Positions 25,239 through 35,456 of a stretch of 64,000 nt of DNA are shown piece by piece. Source of the stretch: Streptomyces aureoverticillatus. Lineage in GTDB: Bacteria > Actinomycetota > Actinomycetes > Streptomycetales > Streptomycetaceae. Made by a program: the position numbers and the translations under genes. The notes below the pieces were generated by a model, which was not told the origin of the DNA, ran no database searches, and saw only the letters and a program-made list of their open reading frames with translations. The DNA is taken from positions 248,001 to 312,000 of the forward strand of contig NZ_BMSY01000005.1 in assembly GCF_014649395.1 (NCBI RefSeq), read 5' to 3'. The number at the start of each line of letters is the position of its first letter. The stretch's first letter is position 1.

Positions 25239-27518
25239 ATGGCAAGCAAGCCGCCCAAAGGTGATCCGGTCCAGGACGCGCCGCAGGTCACGGACGCCCA
25301 GCACGCCGCCGCCGGCCTGCCCGCCATCGGCCACACCCTGCGCGTCGCACAGCAGCAGATGGGCGTGCGGCGCACGGCGCTGACACTGCTGCGCGTCAAT
25401 CAGAAGGACGGCTTCGACTGCCCCGGCTGCGCCTGGCCCGAGCCGGAGCACCGGCACAAGGCGGAGTTCTGCGAGAACGGCGCGAAGGCCGTCGCCGAGG
25501 AAGCCACGCTGCGCCGCGTCACGCCCGACTTCTTCGCCGCGCACCCGGTGTCGGACCTCGCCACCCGCAGTGGGTACTGGCTGGGCCAGCAGGGCCGCCT
25601 CACCCACCCCATGTATCTGGCGGAGGGCTCCGATCACTACGAGGCGGTGCCGTGGGAGCGGGCCTTCGACATCGTCGCCGAGGAGCTGACCGCCCTCGCC
25701 TCCCCCGACGAGGCCCTCTTCTACACGTCGGGCCGCACCAGCAACGAAGCCGCGTTCCTGTACCAGCTGTTCGCGCGCGAGCTCGGCACGAACAATCTGC
25801 CCGACTGCTCGAACATGTGCCACGAGTCGTCCGGCTCGGCCCTCACCGAGACCCTCGGCGTCGGCAAGGGCAGCGTCCTCCTCGAAGACCTCTACAAGGC
25901 GGACCTGATCATCGTCGCCGGGCAGAACCCGGGCACGAACCACCCGCGCATGCTCTCCGCCCTGGAGAAGGCGAAGAACAACGGCGCGAAGATCATCACG
26001 GTGAACCCGCTGCCCGAGGCGGGCCTGGAGCGCTTCAAGAACCCGCAGACCCCGCAGGGCATGCTCAAGGGCACCGCCCTCACCGACCTGTTCCTGCAGA
26101 TCCGCCTCGGCGGCGACCAGGCCCTCTTCCGCCTCCTCAACAAGCTCATCCTGGAGACAGAGGGCGCGGTCGACGAGGAGTTCGTACGCGAACACACCCA
26201 TGGGTACGAGGAGTTCGTCGCCGCCGCCCGCGCCGCCGACTGGGACGAGACACTGACGGCGACCGGCCTGGACCGCGACCGCATCGAGGAAGCCCTGCGC
26301 ATGGTGCTCGCCTCGAAGCGCACGGTGGTGTGCTGGGCGATGGGCCTGACCCAGCACAAGCACGCGGTGCCCACCATCCGCGAGGTCGTCAACTTCCTGC
26401 TGCTTCGCGGCAACATCGGCCGCCCCGGCGCGGGCGTGTGCCCGGTGCGCGGCCACTCCAACGTGCAGGGCGACCGCACCATGGGCATCTTCGAGCGGCC
26501 CGCGCCCGCGTTCCTGGACGCCCTGGAGAAGGAGTTCGGCTTCGCGCCGCCGCGCCACCACGGCCTGGACGTCGTGCGCGCCATCCGCGCGCTGCGCGAC
26601 GGCGAGGCGAAGGTGTTCTTCGCCATGGGCGGCAACTTCGTGTCCGCGTCCCCCGACACGGAGGTCACGGAGGCGGCGATGCGGCGCGCCCGCCTGACGG
26701 TGCACGTGTCGACGAAGCTCAACCGCTCGCACGCCGTCACCGGCGCGCGGGCCCTCATCCTGCCGACGCTCGGCCGCACCGAGCGCGACGTTCAGGGCGG
26801 CGGCGAGCAGTTCGTGACCGTCGAGGACTCCATGGGCATGGTGCACGCCTCACGCGGCCGCCTGGACCCGGCGAGCCCGCACCTGCTGTCCGAGCCCGCC
26901 ATCGTGTGCCGCCTCGCCCGGCGCGTCCTCGGCCCCGAATCGGCCACGCCCTGGGAGGAGTTCGAGAAGGACTACGCCACGGTGCGCGACCGCATCGCCC
27001 GCGTGGTGCCCGGCTTCGAGGACTTCAACGCGCGCGTGGCCCACCCCGGGGGCTTCACGCTGCCGCACGCCCCGCGCGACGAGCGCCGCTTCCCCACGGC
27101 CACCGGCAAGGCCAACTTCACGGCCGCCCCCGTGGAGTACCCCGCCGTACCCGAGGGCCGGTTGCTGCTGCAGACCCTGCGCTCCCACGACCAGTACAAC
27201 ACCACCATCTACGGCCTCGACGACCGCTATCGGGGCATCAAGAACGGCCGCCGCGTCGTCCTCGTCCACCCCGACGACGCCCGCGAACTCGGCCTCGCCG
27301 ACGGCTCGTACACCGACCTGGTCAGCGAGTGGCAGGACGGCATCGAGCGGCGCGCGCCCGGCTTCCGCGTCGTGCACTACCCGACCGCGCGGGGCTGCGC
27401 GGCGGCGTACTACCCAGAGACCAACGTGCTGGTGCCGCTGGACGCCACGGCCGACACCAGCAACACCCCCGCCAGCAAATCCGTGGTCGTGCGCCTGGAA
27501 CAATCGGCGACCGACTGA
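25239..27518 (+). CDS. FdhF/YdeP family molybdopterin oxidoreductase
   Basis: A 759-residue molybdopterin-dependent oxidoreductase of the YdeP-like branch, annotated by analogy as formate dehydrogenase alpha-like. Seen: an N-terminal FDCPGCAWPEP (59-69) with a Cys pair as in this branch, YTSGRTSNEAAFLYQLFARE, NLPDCSNMCHESSG (the Cys could ligate Mo or serve structurally), IIVAGQNPGTNHPRM, LLLRGNIGRPGAGVCPVRGH and the C-terminal molydopterin dinucleotide domain (LRSHDQYNTTIYGLDDRYRG). There is no Tat signal, so it is cytosolic. The ATG at 25239 has AGAGGAG. The true substrate is unknown; YdeP proteins are linked to acid resistance in E. coli. No fdhD-like gene is adjacent here. Confidence 0.88.
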   Translation: MASKPPKGDPVQDAPQVTDAQHAAAGLPAIGHTLRVAQQQMGVRRTALTLLRVNQKDGFDCPGCAWPEPEHRHKAEFCENGAKAVAEEATLRRVTPDFFAAHPVSDLATRSGYWLGQQGRLTHPMYLAEGSDHYEAVPWERAFDIVAEELTALASPDEALFYTSGRTSNEAAFLYQLFARELGTNNLPDCSNMCHESSGSALTETLGVGKGSVLLEDLYKADLIIVAGQNPGTNHPRMLSALEKAKNNGAKIITVNPLPEAGLERFKNPQTPQGMLKGTALTDLFLQIRLGGDQALFRLLNKLILETEGAVDEEFVREHTHGYEEFVAAARAADWDETLTATGLDRDRIEEALRMVLASKRTVVCWAMGLTQHKHAVPTIREVVNFLLLRGNIGRPGAGVCPVRGHSNVQGDRTMGIFERPAPAFLDALEKEFGFAPPRHHGLDVVRAIRALRDGEAKVFFAMGGNFVSASPDTEVTEAAMRRARLTVHVSTKLNRSHAVTGARALILPTLGRTERDVQGGGEQFVTVEDSMGMVHASRGRLDPASPHLLSEPAIVCRLARRVLGPESATPWEEFEKDYATVRDRIARVVPGFEDFNARVAHPGGFTLPHAPRDERRFPTATGKANFTAAPVEYPAVPEGRLLLQTLRSHDQYNTTIYGLDDRYRGIKNGRRVVLVHPDDARELGLADGSYTDLVSEWQDGIERRAPGFRVVHYPTARGCAAAYYPETNVLVPLDATADTSNTPASKSVVVRLEQSATD

Positions 27519-27600
27519 GCGTTCGCTCAGCAGCCGGCGCGCCACCTCGGTGGCCGCCGCTGTCGTTGTCAGGTGTCGCCGACGAACGGAGCCCGGCCCC

Positions 27601-28077
27601 ATGGGTGAGCAGCACACGACCAAGTTCCCGCAAGAGGTCATCGACGAGTACGCCACGCTCGGCGTCGACCTGCCCGCCCTGTTCTCCGCCGGCCACCTCG
27701 GCAGCCGCATGGGCGTGCAGGTCCTCGAGGCCTCCGCCGAGCGCGTGGTCGGCACCATGCCCGTGGAGGGCAACACCCAGCCGTACGGCCTGCTGCACGG
27801 CGGCGCGTCCGCCGTCCTCGCCGAGACGCTCGGCTCGATCGGCTCCATGCTGCACGGCGGCAGCAAGAAGCTCGCCGTCGGCGTTGACCTGAACTGCACG
27901 CACCACCGCGGGGTGCGGTCCGGGCTCGTCACCGGTGTGGCCACGCCTGTGCACCGGGGGCGGTCCACGGCGACGTACGAGATCGTCGTCAGTGACGAGG
28001 AGGGCAGGCGGGTCTGTAGCGCCCGCCTTACGTGCATGCTGCGGCCGGTCGGCGCGACCGGCGGCGCGACAGCCTGA
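27601..28077 (+). CDS. Hotdog-fold PaaI-type thioesterase
   Basis: A 158-residue acyl-CoA thioesterase-like protein. Seen: the hotdog motif QPYGLLHGGASAVLAETLGS (about 60-79), with the HGG turn and the catalytic-type Glu on the central helix, then VGVDLNCTHHRGVRSGLVTG and STATYEIVVSDEEGRRVC. These are the order and spacing of PaaI/YbgC-related enzymes that hydrolyse aryl- or acyl-CoA esters. Cytosolic. The ATG at 27601 was chosen because upstream in-frame residues are Ala/Arg low-complexity sequence. It may share a promoter with the oxidoreductase 82 bp upstream. Confidence 0.9.
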   Translation: MGEQHTTKFPQEVIDEYATLGVDLPALFSAGHLGSRMGVQVLEASAERVVGTMPVEGNTQPYGLLHGGASAVLAETLGSIGSMLHGGSKKLAVGVDLNCTHHRGVRSGLVTGVATPVHRGRSTATYEIVVSDEEGRRVCSARLTCMLRPVGATGGATA

Positions 28078-28106
28078 GCCCTGCGCTGGGCGCCTTGTCG
28101 GCGGCG

Positions 28107-28177
28107 CGCTGATTACACCCGCGGGCCGGTGGGGGCTGGTCGCGCAGTTCCCCGCGCCCCTTACGGGGCGCGGCCCC
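28107..28177. repeat. Intergenic repeat family I, copy C
   Basis: CGGGCCGGTGGGGGCTGGTC then GCGCAGTTCCCCGCGCCCCT and TACGGGGCGC. It begins about 30 bp after the thioesterase stop. Confidence 0.85.
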
Positions 28178-28267
28178 GTCCGCGACAGTGACCGGATAAC
28201 GGACACCAGTCGTCACCATCCGTATCCAGGGCGTGCCGCCCCGAGCCGTACCCCCTCCGCAGCCCTC

Positions 28268-28299
28268 CACAGGCCCCCGCACCCGTGCGGGGGCCTGTG
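28268..28299 (+). terminator. Terminator downstream of the thioesterase gene
   Basis: CACAGGCCCCCGCAC pairs fully with GTGCGGGGGCCTGTG (15-bp stem, very short loop), followed by a TTCTTC tract. It isolates the liv leader from upstream transcription. Confidence 0.85.
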
Positions 28300-28813
28300 T
28301 TCTTCACGGCAAAAACAGGAGTGCTACGCAAAAACACTCCTGACCGCGCACATTCGCGAAAACGGAAAAGTGCCACGGAATGCCGGGCTCCTTTTCTTTG
28401 CGGTAACGCTGCGTAATGCGCGCGCAATCCTCCCGCGACCCGGTGGAAGCACCCGGAAACGCCCGGAAGATCATTTCCGCTCGCGCGACTCCGCATACGC
28501 CCCCGAACACCGCTGTCATGAGTGAAACCACGCAACGGTCCTGCCAGTTCCGGACGGGCGGGATCTGCCGAAGCGTACGTATTCCGCCACAACCGCCCCC
28601 CGAGTTCCGCCGCGGAATACTCCGCGGCATAACAAGAGCGTCACAGCCTTGCTCCGACCACTCCACCTGGATCAAATGCCCCCTTAGAGTCACGGCCAGT
28701 CACCGCGCCGCCGGGCGCGAACTGAATTGCACGGCCCTGTACCACCACCAGTACGGCCCGGCGATCTTCACGGCACCTCCGCTGAGGTGGCCGCGCCAGG
28801 GAAAGGACCCATC
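28300..28813 (+). promoter_or_regulatory. Long non-coding upstream region of the liv operon
   Basis: A 514-bp stretch, less GC-rich than its surroundings at its left end, without a convincing gene. It holds a hairpin CAGGAGTG/CACTCCTG (28316-28342) with A-runs on both sides, and a second perfect 8-bp hairpin GCCGCGGA/TCCGCGGC (28609-28628). The binding-protein GTG at 28814 is preceded by GAAAGGA. Promoter and control sites for branched-chain amino-acid uptake are expected here; no exact -35/-10 pair was pinned down. Confidence 0.6.
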
Positions 28814-30046
28814 GTGCGAAACCGTTCCGCGCTCATCCTCACCACGGTGCTGACCACAGGAGCACTCACGCTCACCGCCTGCGGGTCGCGCGACAAGGAC
28901 AAGGACTCCGGCGACAAGGGCGGGGACAAGACCACCGTCACCATCGGCTTCGACGCCCCCCTCACCGGCGACCTCTCCGCGCTCGGCATCGGCATGCGCA
29001 ACTCCGCCGAACTCGCCGTCAAGACCGCCAACAAGGAGCAGACGGTCGACGGCGTCGAGTTCAAGCTCCAGCCCCTCGACGACCAGGCCCAGCCCTCCGT
29101 CGGCGGCCAGAACGCCCAGAAGTTCATCAGCAACAAGGACGTCATCGGCGTCGTCGGCCCGCTGAACTCCAGCGTCTCCCAGTCGATGCAGAAACCCTTC
29201 AACGACGCCAACCTCACCCAGATCTCGCCCGCCAACACCGGCACCGAACTGACCCAGGGCGACGGCTGGAAGAAGGGCGACAAGAAGCGCCAGTTCAAGA
29301 CCTTCTTCCGCACCGCCACCACCGACCAGGTGCAGGGCCAGTTCGCCGCCCAGTACCTGTTCCAGAAGGCGAAGATCAAGAAGGTCTACCTGATCGACGA
29401 CCAGAAGACCTACGGCGCCGGCCTCGCCGCGTCCTTCAAGGACACCTTCACCGACCTCGGCGGCAAGATCGTCGGCCAGGACCACGTCAACCCCGAGGAC
29501 CGCGACTTCAAGTCCGTCGCCTCCAAGGTCAAGGGCAAGGGCGCCCAAGCCGTCTACTACGGCGGCGAATACCCCGCCGCGGCCCCCCTCAGCCAGCAGC
29601 TCAAGGAATCCGGCGCCAAGATCCCGCTCATGGGCGGCGACGGCATGAAGAGCGACGAGTTCCCCAAGCTCAACAAGAAGGCCGAAGGCGACCTCGGCAC
29701 CTCCGTCGGCGCCCCCGTCGAAGAACTCCCCTCCGCGAAGAAGTTCATCGCCGAATACAACAAGAACTACAAAGAGAACATGGAGACCTACGGCGGCGGC
29801 ACCTACGACGCCACCTGGGCGATCATCGAAGCCGTCAAGCTCGCCGTCGACAAAAACGACGGAGAACTCCCCTCCGACGCCCGCGAGAAGGTCCTCGCCG
29901 CCATGAGCGACGTCAAGTTCGACGGCGTCACCGGCAGCGTCTCCTTCGACGAGTACGGCGACACCACGAACACGATGATGACCGCGTACGAGATCAAGAA
30001 CAACAAGTGGGAATCCAAGTTCAGCGAGGCCTACAAGCCCCGCTGA
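28814..30046 (+). CDS. livK: Branched-chain amino-acid ABC transporter, binding lipoprotein
   Basis: A 410-residue substrate-binding lipoprotein. The signal peptide VRNRSALILTTVLTTGALTL ends in lipobox LTAC with Cys23; a Lys/Asp/Gly linker follows. The type I periplasmic-binding fold shows VTIGFDAPLTGDLSALG (about 43-59), VIGVVGPLNSSVSQSM, ISPANTGTELT and KVYLIDDQKTYGAGLAA. The protein should capture Leu, Ile or Val (or related amino acids) at the membrane surface and hand them to the permease. The GTG at 28814 is set by GAAAGGA six bases upstream. It heads a five-gene operon, and a hairpin in the gap to the next gene may raise its expression relative to the membrane parts. Confidence 0.93.
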   Translation: MRNRSALILTTVLTTGALTLTACGSRDKDKDSGDKGGDKTTVTIGFDAPLTGDLSALGIGMRNSAELAVKTANKEQTVDGVEFKLQPLDDQAQPSVGGQNAQKFISNKDVIGVVGPLNSSVSQSMQKPFNDANLTQISPANTGTELTQGDGWKKGDKKRQFKTFFRTATTDQVQGQFAAQYLFQKAKIKKVYLIDDQKTYGAGLAASFKDTFTDLGGKIVGQDHVNPEDRDFKSVASKVKGKGAQAVYYGGEYPAAAPLSQQLKESGAKIPLMGGDGMKSDEFPKLNKKAEGDLGTSVGAPVEELPSAKKFIAEYNKNYKENMETYGGGTYDATWAIIEAVKLAVDKNDGELPSDAREKVLAAMSDVKFDGVTGSVSFDEYGDTTNTMMTAYEIKNNKWESKFSEAYKPR

Positions 30047-30074
30047 AACCCCCCACACAACCATTGACTCCAAG

Positions 30075-30110
30075 ACCGCGCGGGAAGCGCCACCAGCGCT
30101 CCCGCGCGGT
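30075..30110 (+). promoter_or_regulatory. Intercistronic hairpin between binding protein and permease genes
   Basis: ACCGCGCGGGA pairs with TCCCGCGCGGT, and the stem extends with GCG/CGC after a bulged A. No U-tract follows. Such structures often stabilise the upstream message or partly stop transcription. Confidence 0.6.
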
Positions 30111-30139
30111 GCCATATCCGAACCAACGGAGGCCCTGCG

Positions 30140-31069
30140 GTGAACGAACTGCCGCAACAGCTGGCCAATGGACTCATCCTCGGCGCGATGTACGGTCTCA
30201 TCGCGATCGGCTACACGATGGTCTACGGAATCGTCCAGCTCATCAACTTCGCCCACGGTGAGATCTTCATGGTCGGGGGCTTCGGCGCCCTCACCGTCTC
30301 CCTCTGGCTCCCCGACGGATTCTCGCTGCTCGCCGCGATCCCACTCATGATCATCGGCGGCGTCATATGCTCCGTCGCCGTCGGCACCGCAGCCGAACGC
30401 TTCGCCTACCGCCCCCTGCGCGGCGCACCACGACTCGCCCCCCTCATCACCGCCATCGGCCTGTCCATCCTGCTCCAACAGGCCGTCTGGAAGTGGTACC
30501 CCGAAGCCAAGAAAGACCGCACCTTCCCGCAATTCGGCGGCGACCCCGTGCACGTCTTCGGCGCCGACATCCAGCGCGGCGACTTCTTCCTCATCATCGC
30601 CGCACCCCTGTGCATGCTCGCCCTCGCCTACTACGTCAACAAAACCCGCACCGGCCGCGGCATGCAGGCCACCGCACAAGACCCCGACACCGCCAAGCTC
30701 ATGGGCATCAACACCGACCGCATCATCGTCATGGCCTTCGCCATCGGCGCCGCGTTCGCCGCCGTCGCAGCCGTCGGCTACGGCCTCCACAACGGCCAAG
30801 TCGGCTTCAAAATGGGCTTCATCATGGGCCTCAAAGCCTTCACCGCAGCCGTACTCGGCGGCATCGGCAACATCTACGGCGCCATGCTCGGCGGCATCGT
30901 CCTCGGCGTCGCCGAAGCCCTCGCCACCGGCTACATGGCCGACGTACCCGGCATGGAACAGTTCGGCGGCGGCGCCTGGAAGGACGTGTGGGCCTTCGCC
31001 CTCCTCATCCTCGTCCTGCTCCTGAGGCCCCAAGGCCTACTCGGCGAACGCGTCGCGGATCGGGCGTGA
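30140..31069 (+). CDS. livH: Branched-chain amino-acid ABC transporter permease LivH
   Basis: A 309-residue membrane protein. Seen: QQLANGLILGAMYGLIAIGY and TMVYGIVQLINFAHGEIFMV (the LivH signature, about 5-45), further hydrophobic spans, the cytoplasmic EAA-type loop ATAQDPDTAKLMGINTDRII (about 175-195), and GGIGNIYGAMLGGIVLGVAE. About eight helices, as expected. It pairs with LivM to form the channel. The GTG start at 30140 follows GGAGG. The next gene begins six bases after its stop. Confidence 0.95.
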   Translation: MNELPQQLANGLILGAMYGLIAIGYTMVYGIVQLINFAHGEIFMVGGFGALTVSLWLPDGFSLLAAIPLMIIGGVICSVAVGTAAERFAYRPLRGAPRLAPLITAIGLSILLQQAVWKWYPEAKKDRTFPQFGGDPVHVFGADIQRGDFFLIIAAPLCMLALAYYVNKTRTGRGMQATAQDPDTAKLMGINTDRIIVMAFAIGAAFAAVAAVGYGLHNGQVGFKMGFIMGLKAFTAAVLGGIGNIYGAMLGGIVLGVAEALATGYMADVPGMEQFGGGAWKDVWAFALLILVLLLRPQGLLGERVADRA

Positions 31070-31074
31070 TACCC

Positions 31075-32933
31075 ATGACAACCAACACCACCAAGAACTC
31101 AGGCACCCCGGAGAACTCCGGCAACGCCGACAACACGGGGAACACCGGCACCACGGCCAAGACCCCCGCGAGCGTCCCCACCTCCGCGCTCCCCCTGCCC
31201 CCGGCCGCCGCCCGCATCGCCGTCCTCGCCGGATCCGCCGCGGCCCTCCTCGGCACCTTCCTCGCCTGGACCTGGACCACCGCCTTCCCCGGCGACCTCA
31301 CCGTCACCGGCTACCCCGGCGGCCTCCAAGTCATCACCCTCGTCGGCGCCGCCCTCACCCTGCTCTTCACCCTCGCCGGACAAGGCATCCGCGGCCTCCG
31401 CTGGCTCATCCCCGGCGGCACCAACAGCCCCGTCCTCCTGCTCAGCCTCGGCGTCCTCGGCACCACCGGCTACACCATGGGCGCCATCGCCGAACACCTC
31501 GGCGGCATCGTCAACCTCGAACCCGGCGCCTGGATCTCCGGCATCGGAGCCCTCATCGCCGTCATCGGCGCCCTCGGACTCCCCTCCGACCTCCCCACCG
31601 ACGAACCCCACACCAGCCCCTGGCAGCGCATGCGCCACAGCCTCAAAGCACCCGCACCACCGCGCGCCAAAACCCTGCCGGACTGGATCGAAATCCTCAT
31701 CATCGCCGGCTCATTCGGCATCGGCCTCTACATCCTCGCCTACGGCATCGAGGCCTACTCCGAACTCTTCATCGGCTTCCTCATCACCACCATCTTCGGC
31801 GCCACAGCACTCAACCGAGCCGGACTCATCCCCCGCCTCAACACCCTCACCGCCAAACACCGCAACGTCACCTTCACCGCCGCCATCGTCGCGGCGGCCC
31901 TCTTCCCCTTCACCCAGAGCGACGCCTCCTACGCCCTCATCGGCGTCAACATCCTCATCTTCGCCACCGTCGCCCTCGGCCTGAACGTCGTCGTCGGCCT
32001 CGCCGGACTCCTCGACCTCGGATACGTCGCCTTCCTCGGCGTCGGCGCCTACACCGCCGCACTCGTCTCCGGATCACCCGCATCCACCTTCGACGTCCAC
32101 TTCCCCTTCTGGGCCGCCGTCCTCACCGGCGCCGCCGCCTCCCTCGCCTTCGGCGTCATCATCGGCGCCCCCACCCTGCGACTGCGCGGCGACTACCTCG
32201 CCATCGTCACCCTCGGCTTCGGCGAGATCTTCCGCATCACCATGAACAACCTCAACGGCAGCGCCGGACCCGACCTCACCAACGGCGCCCAAGGCATCCC
32301 CAACATCCCCGACCTCGAAATCCTCGGCTGGAACCTCGGCATCGAACACGACGTCCTCGGCTTCACCCTCAGCAGGCCCGCCAACTACTACCTGCTGATG
32401 CTCTTCTTCACCGCCGTCGTCGTCCTCGTCTTCCGCCGCTCCGGCGAATCCCGCATCGGCCGCGCCTGGGTCGCCATCCGCGAAGACGAAACAGCCGCCA
32501 CCGCCATGGGCATCAACGGCTTCCGCGTCAAACTCATCGCCTTCGCCCTCGGCGCCACCCTCGCCGGCTTCGCCGGCACCGTCCAAGCCCACGTCTCCTA
32601 CAGCATCACCCCCGAGCAATACCTCTTCGCCAACACCGTGCCACCCAACTCCGCCTTCCTCCTCGCCGCCGTCATCCTCGGCGGCATGGGCACCATCAGC
32701 GGCCCCCTCATCGGCGCGGCACTGCTCTACCTCATCCCCGCCAAACTCCAGTTCCTCGAGGACTACCAACTCCTGCTCTTCGGCCTCGCCCTCATCCTGC
32801 TCATGCGCTTCCGCCCCGAAGGCCTCGTCGCCAACAAGCGCGCCCAGCTCGAATACCACGAGACCGACCAACTCGACGTACCCGACCAGCAGAAACTCCC
32901 CGAAGGAACCGTCGGCGCAAGCAAGGCGGGGGC

Positions 32934-32937
<4 letters not shown>
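31075..32937 (+). CDS. livM: Branched-chain amino-acid ABC transporter permease LivM, with long N-terminal extension
   Basis: A 620-residue permease; typical LivM proteins are about 330-450. The conserved part starts near residue 280 (YALIGVNILIFATVALGLNV, then VVGLAGLLDLGYVAFLGVGA) and contains the coupling loop ESRIGRAWVAIREDETAATA. Before it lie an Asn/Thr/Gly-rich polar start (1-35) and five to seven extra hydrophobic segments (about 45-275) with a charged loop near 190-215. The ATG at 31075 is six bases after livH; a GTG at 31067 is the alternative. It overlaps livG (GTGA). The extra membrane region is of unknown role. Confidence 0.93.
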
Positions 32938-33814
<877 letters not shown>

Positions 33815-33818
<4 letters not shown>

Positions 33819-34531
33819 CCACACTGCTCGAGGTCGAAGACCTCCGGGTCGCCTACGGCAAGATCGAAGCCGTCAAAGGCATCTCCTTCAGCGTCGAAGC
33901 AGGCCAGGTCGTCACCCTCATCGGCACCAACGGCGCCGGCAAGACCACCACCCTGCGCACCCTCTCCGGACTCCTCAAACCACTCGCCGGAAAGATCATC
34001 TTCGACGGGCAGCCCCTCAACGGCGTCCCCGCCCACAAGATCGTCGCCCTCGGACTCGCCCACTCCCCCGAAGGCCGACACATCTTCCCCCGGCTCACCA
34101 TCACCGAAAACCTCCAGCTCGGCGCGTACCTGCGTGACGACAAGGCCGGCATCGAGAAGGACATCCAGCGCGCCTACGAGCTCTTCCCCATCCTCGGCGA
34201 ACGCCGCAAACAAGCCGCCGGCACCCTCTCCGGCGGCGAACAACAGATGCTCGCCATGGGGCGCGCCCTCATGTCCCGGCCCAAGCTCCTCATGCTCGAC
34301 GAACCCTCCATGGGACTCTCGCCGATCATGATGCAGAAGATCATGCAGACCATCAGCGAACTCAAGGCCCAGGGCACCACCATCCTGCTCGTCGAGCAGA
34401 ACGCCCAGGCCGCGCTGTCCCTCGCGGATCACGGGCACGTGATGGAGGTCGGCAATATCGTGCTCTCGGGTACGGGTCAGGATCTCCTGCACGACGAGTC
34501 CGTGCGGAAGGCCTATCTCGGCGAGGACTGA
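33815..34531 (+). CDS. livF: Branched-chain amino-acid ABC transporter ATPase LivF
   Basis: A 238-residue ABC ATPase, second of the pair. Seen: LLEVEDLRVAYGKIEAVKGI, Walker A LIGTNGAGKTTTLRTLSGLL (about 36-55), LAHSPEGRHIFPRLTITENL (Q-loop region as in LivF), signature LSGGEQQMLAMGRAL, Walker B LLMLDEPSMGLSP and VEQNAQAALSLADHG. The GTG at 33815 overlaps the livG stop. The operon ends at the strong terminator at 34555-34598. Confidence 0.96.
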
Positions 34532-34554
34532 CGTGGCCCCTGGGCCTTGGGCAA

Positions 34555-34598
34555 CGAAGAGGGCGGTACCCCCGGTGTCGGGGGTACCGCCCTCTTCG
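34555..34598 (+). terminator. Terminator of the liv operon
   Basis: CGAAGAGGGCGGTACCCCCG is repeated exactly inverted, giving a 20-bp stem with GTGT loop, followed by TCGTTCTTTT. One of the strongest terminators in the window. Confidence 0.95.
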
Positions 34599-34611
34599 TC
34601 GTTCTTTTGGT

Positions 34612-34664
34612 GCCGGTCGGTGGGGGCTGGTCGCGCAGTTCCCCGCGCCCCTTACGGGGCACGG
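34612..34664. repeat. Intergenic repeat family I, copy D
   Basis: TGCCGGTCGGTGGGGGCTGG then TCGCGCAGTTCCCCGCGCCC and CTTACGGGGC. It lies between the converging livF and ANTAR-regulator genes, just after the liv terminator. Confidence 0.85.
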
Positions 34665-34700
34665 CCCACCGTGCGGCTTACGGGGCGCCCCCCGACAGGG

Positions 34701-35354
34701 CTAGCCTTTCGCCGCCTTCTTTTCCTCCGCGTCCTCGATGACCGCCTCCGCCACCTGCTGCATCGACAGGCGGCGGTCCATCGACGTCTTCTGGATCCAG
34801 CGGAACGCGGCCGGCTCCGTCAGGCCGTACTCCGTCTGGAGAATCGACTTCGCGCGGTCCACCAGCTTGCGCGTCTCCAAGCGCTGCGTGAGGTCCGCGA
34901 CCTCCTGCTCCAGGGCCTTCAGCTCCGTGAAACGCGACACCGCCATCTCGATGGCGGGCACCACGTCACTCTTGCTGAACGGCTTCACCAGATACGCCAT
35001 CGCGCCGGCGTCGCGGGCCCGCTCGACGAGGTCGCGCTGGGAGAACGCGGTGAGCATGAGCACCGGGGCGATGGACTCCCCGGCGATCTTCTCCGCCGCG
35101 GAGATCCCGTCAAGGACGGGCATCTTCACGTCCAGGATGACCAGGTCCGGCCTGTGCTCGCGGGCCAGCTCGACCGCCGTCTCGCCGTCACCGGCCTCGC
35201 CCACGACGGTGTAGCCCTCTTCCTCGAGCATCTCTTTGAGGTCGAGCCGGATGAGGGCCTCATCCTCGGCGATGACGACGCGGGTCGTCAGCGGCGGGAC
35301 GTGCGACTGCTCGTCGGACACGTCAGCGGGCTCGGGCGACTCGGGGGTGGTCAC
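34701..35354 (-). CDS. pdtaR: ANTAR response regulator (PdtaR-like)
   Basis: A 217-residue two-domain regulator. The receiver domain (about 24-140) shows VVIAEDEALIRLDLKEML with the acidic pair, phospho-acceptor Asp75 in VILDVKMP, LTAFSQRD (Thr) and YLVKPFSK (Lys). The ANTAR RNA-binding domain (about 150-207) shows TQRLETRKLVDRAKSILQTE and EPAAFRWIQKTSMDRRLSMQ. ANTAR domains bind paired hairpins and prevent transcription termination; the mycobacterial PdtaS/PdtaR pair is the model. The partner histidine kinase is not in the window. The GTG start is at 35354. It diverges from the tRNA gene. Confidence 0.93.
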   Translation of the reverse strand: MTTPESPEPADVSDEQSHVPPLTTRVVIAEDEALIRLDLKEMLEEEGYTVVGEAGDGETAVELAREHRPDLVILDVKMPVLDGISAAEKIAGESIAPVLMLTAFSQRDLVERARDAGAMAYLVKPFSKSDVVPAIEMAVSRFTELKALEQEVADLTQRLETRKLVDRAKSILQTEYGLTEPAAFRWIQKTSMDRRLSMQQVAEAVIEDAEEKKAAKG

Positions 35355-35456
35355 GGGGGCTCCTCGTTACGGGCCGGAAAGGTGCTGCTCCCCAGAGCCT
35401 ACCTAGCTGCGGTAAGGTGGTGCCCCGAGGGGGCTCACTCCCCCTTCCTTTCTAAG

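Noticed and set aside
25116..26846. Upstream extension of the polA frame
   Set aside because: It is antisense to the molybdoenzyme gene, and the family start fits GTG 25115.
28416..28853. Open frame of 145 codons in the liv leader
   Set aside because: Its composition is unlike coding DNA, it runs into the binding-protein gene in another frame and has no recognisable domain.
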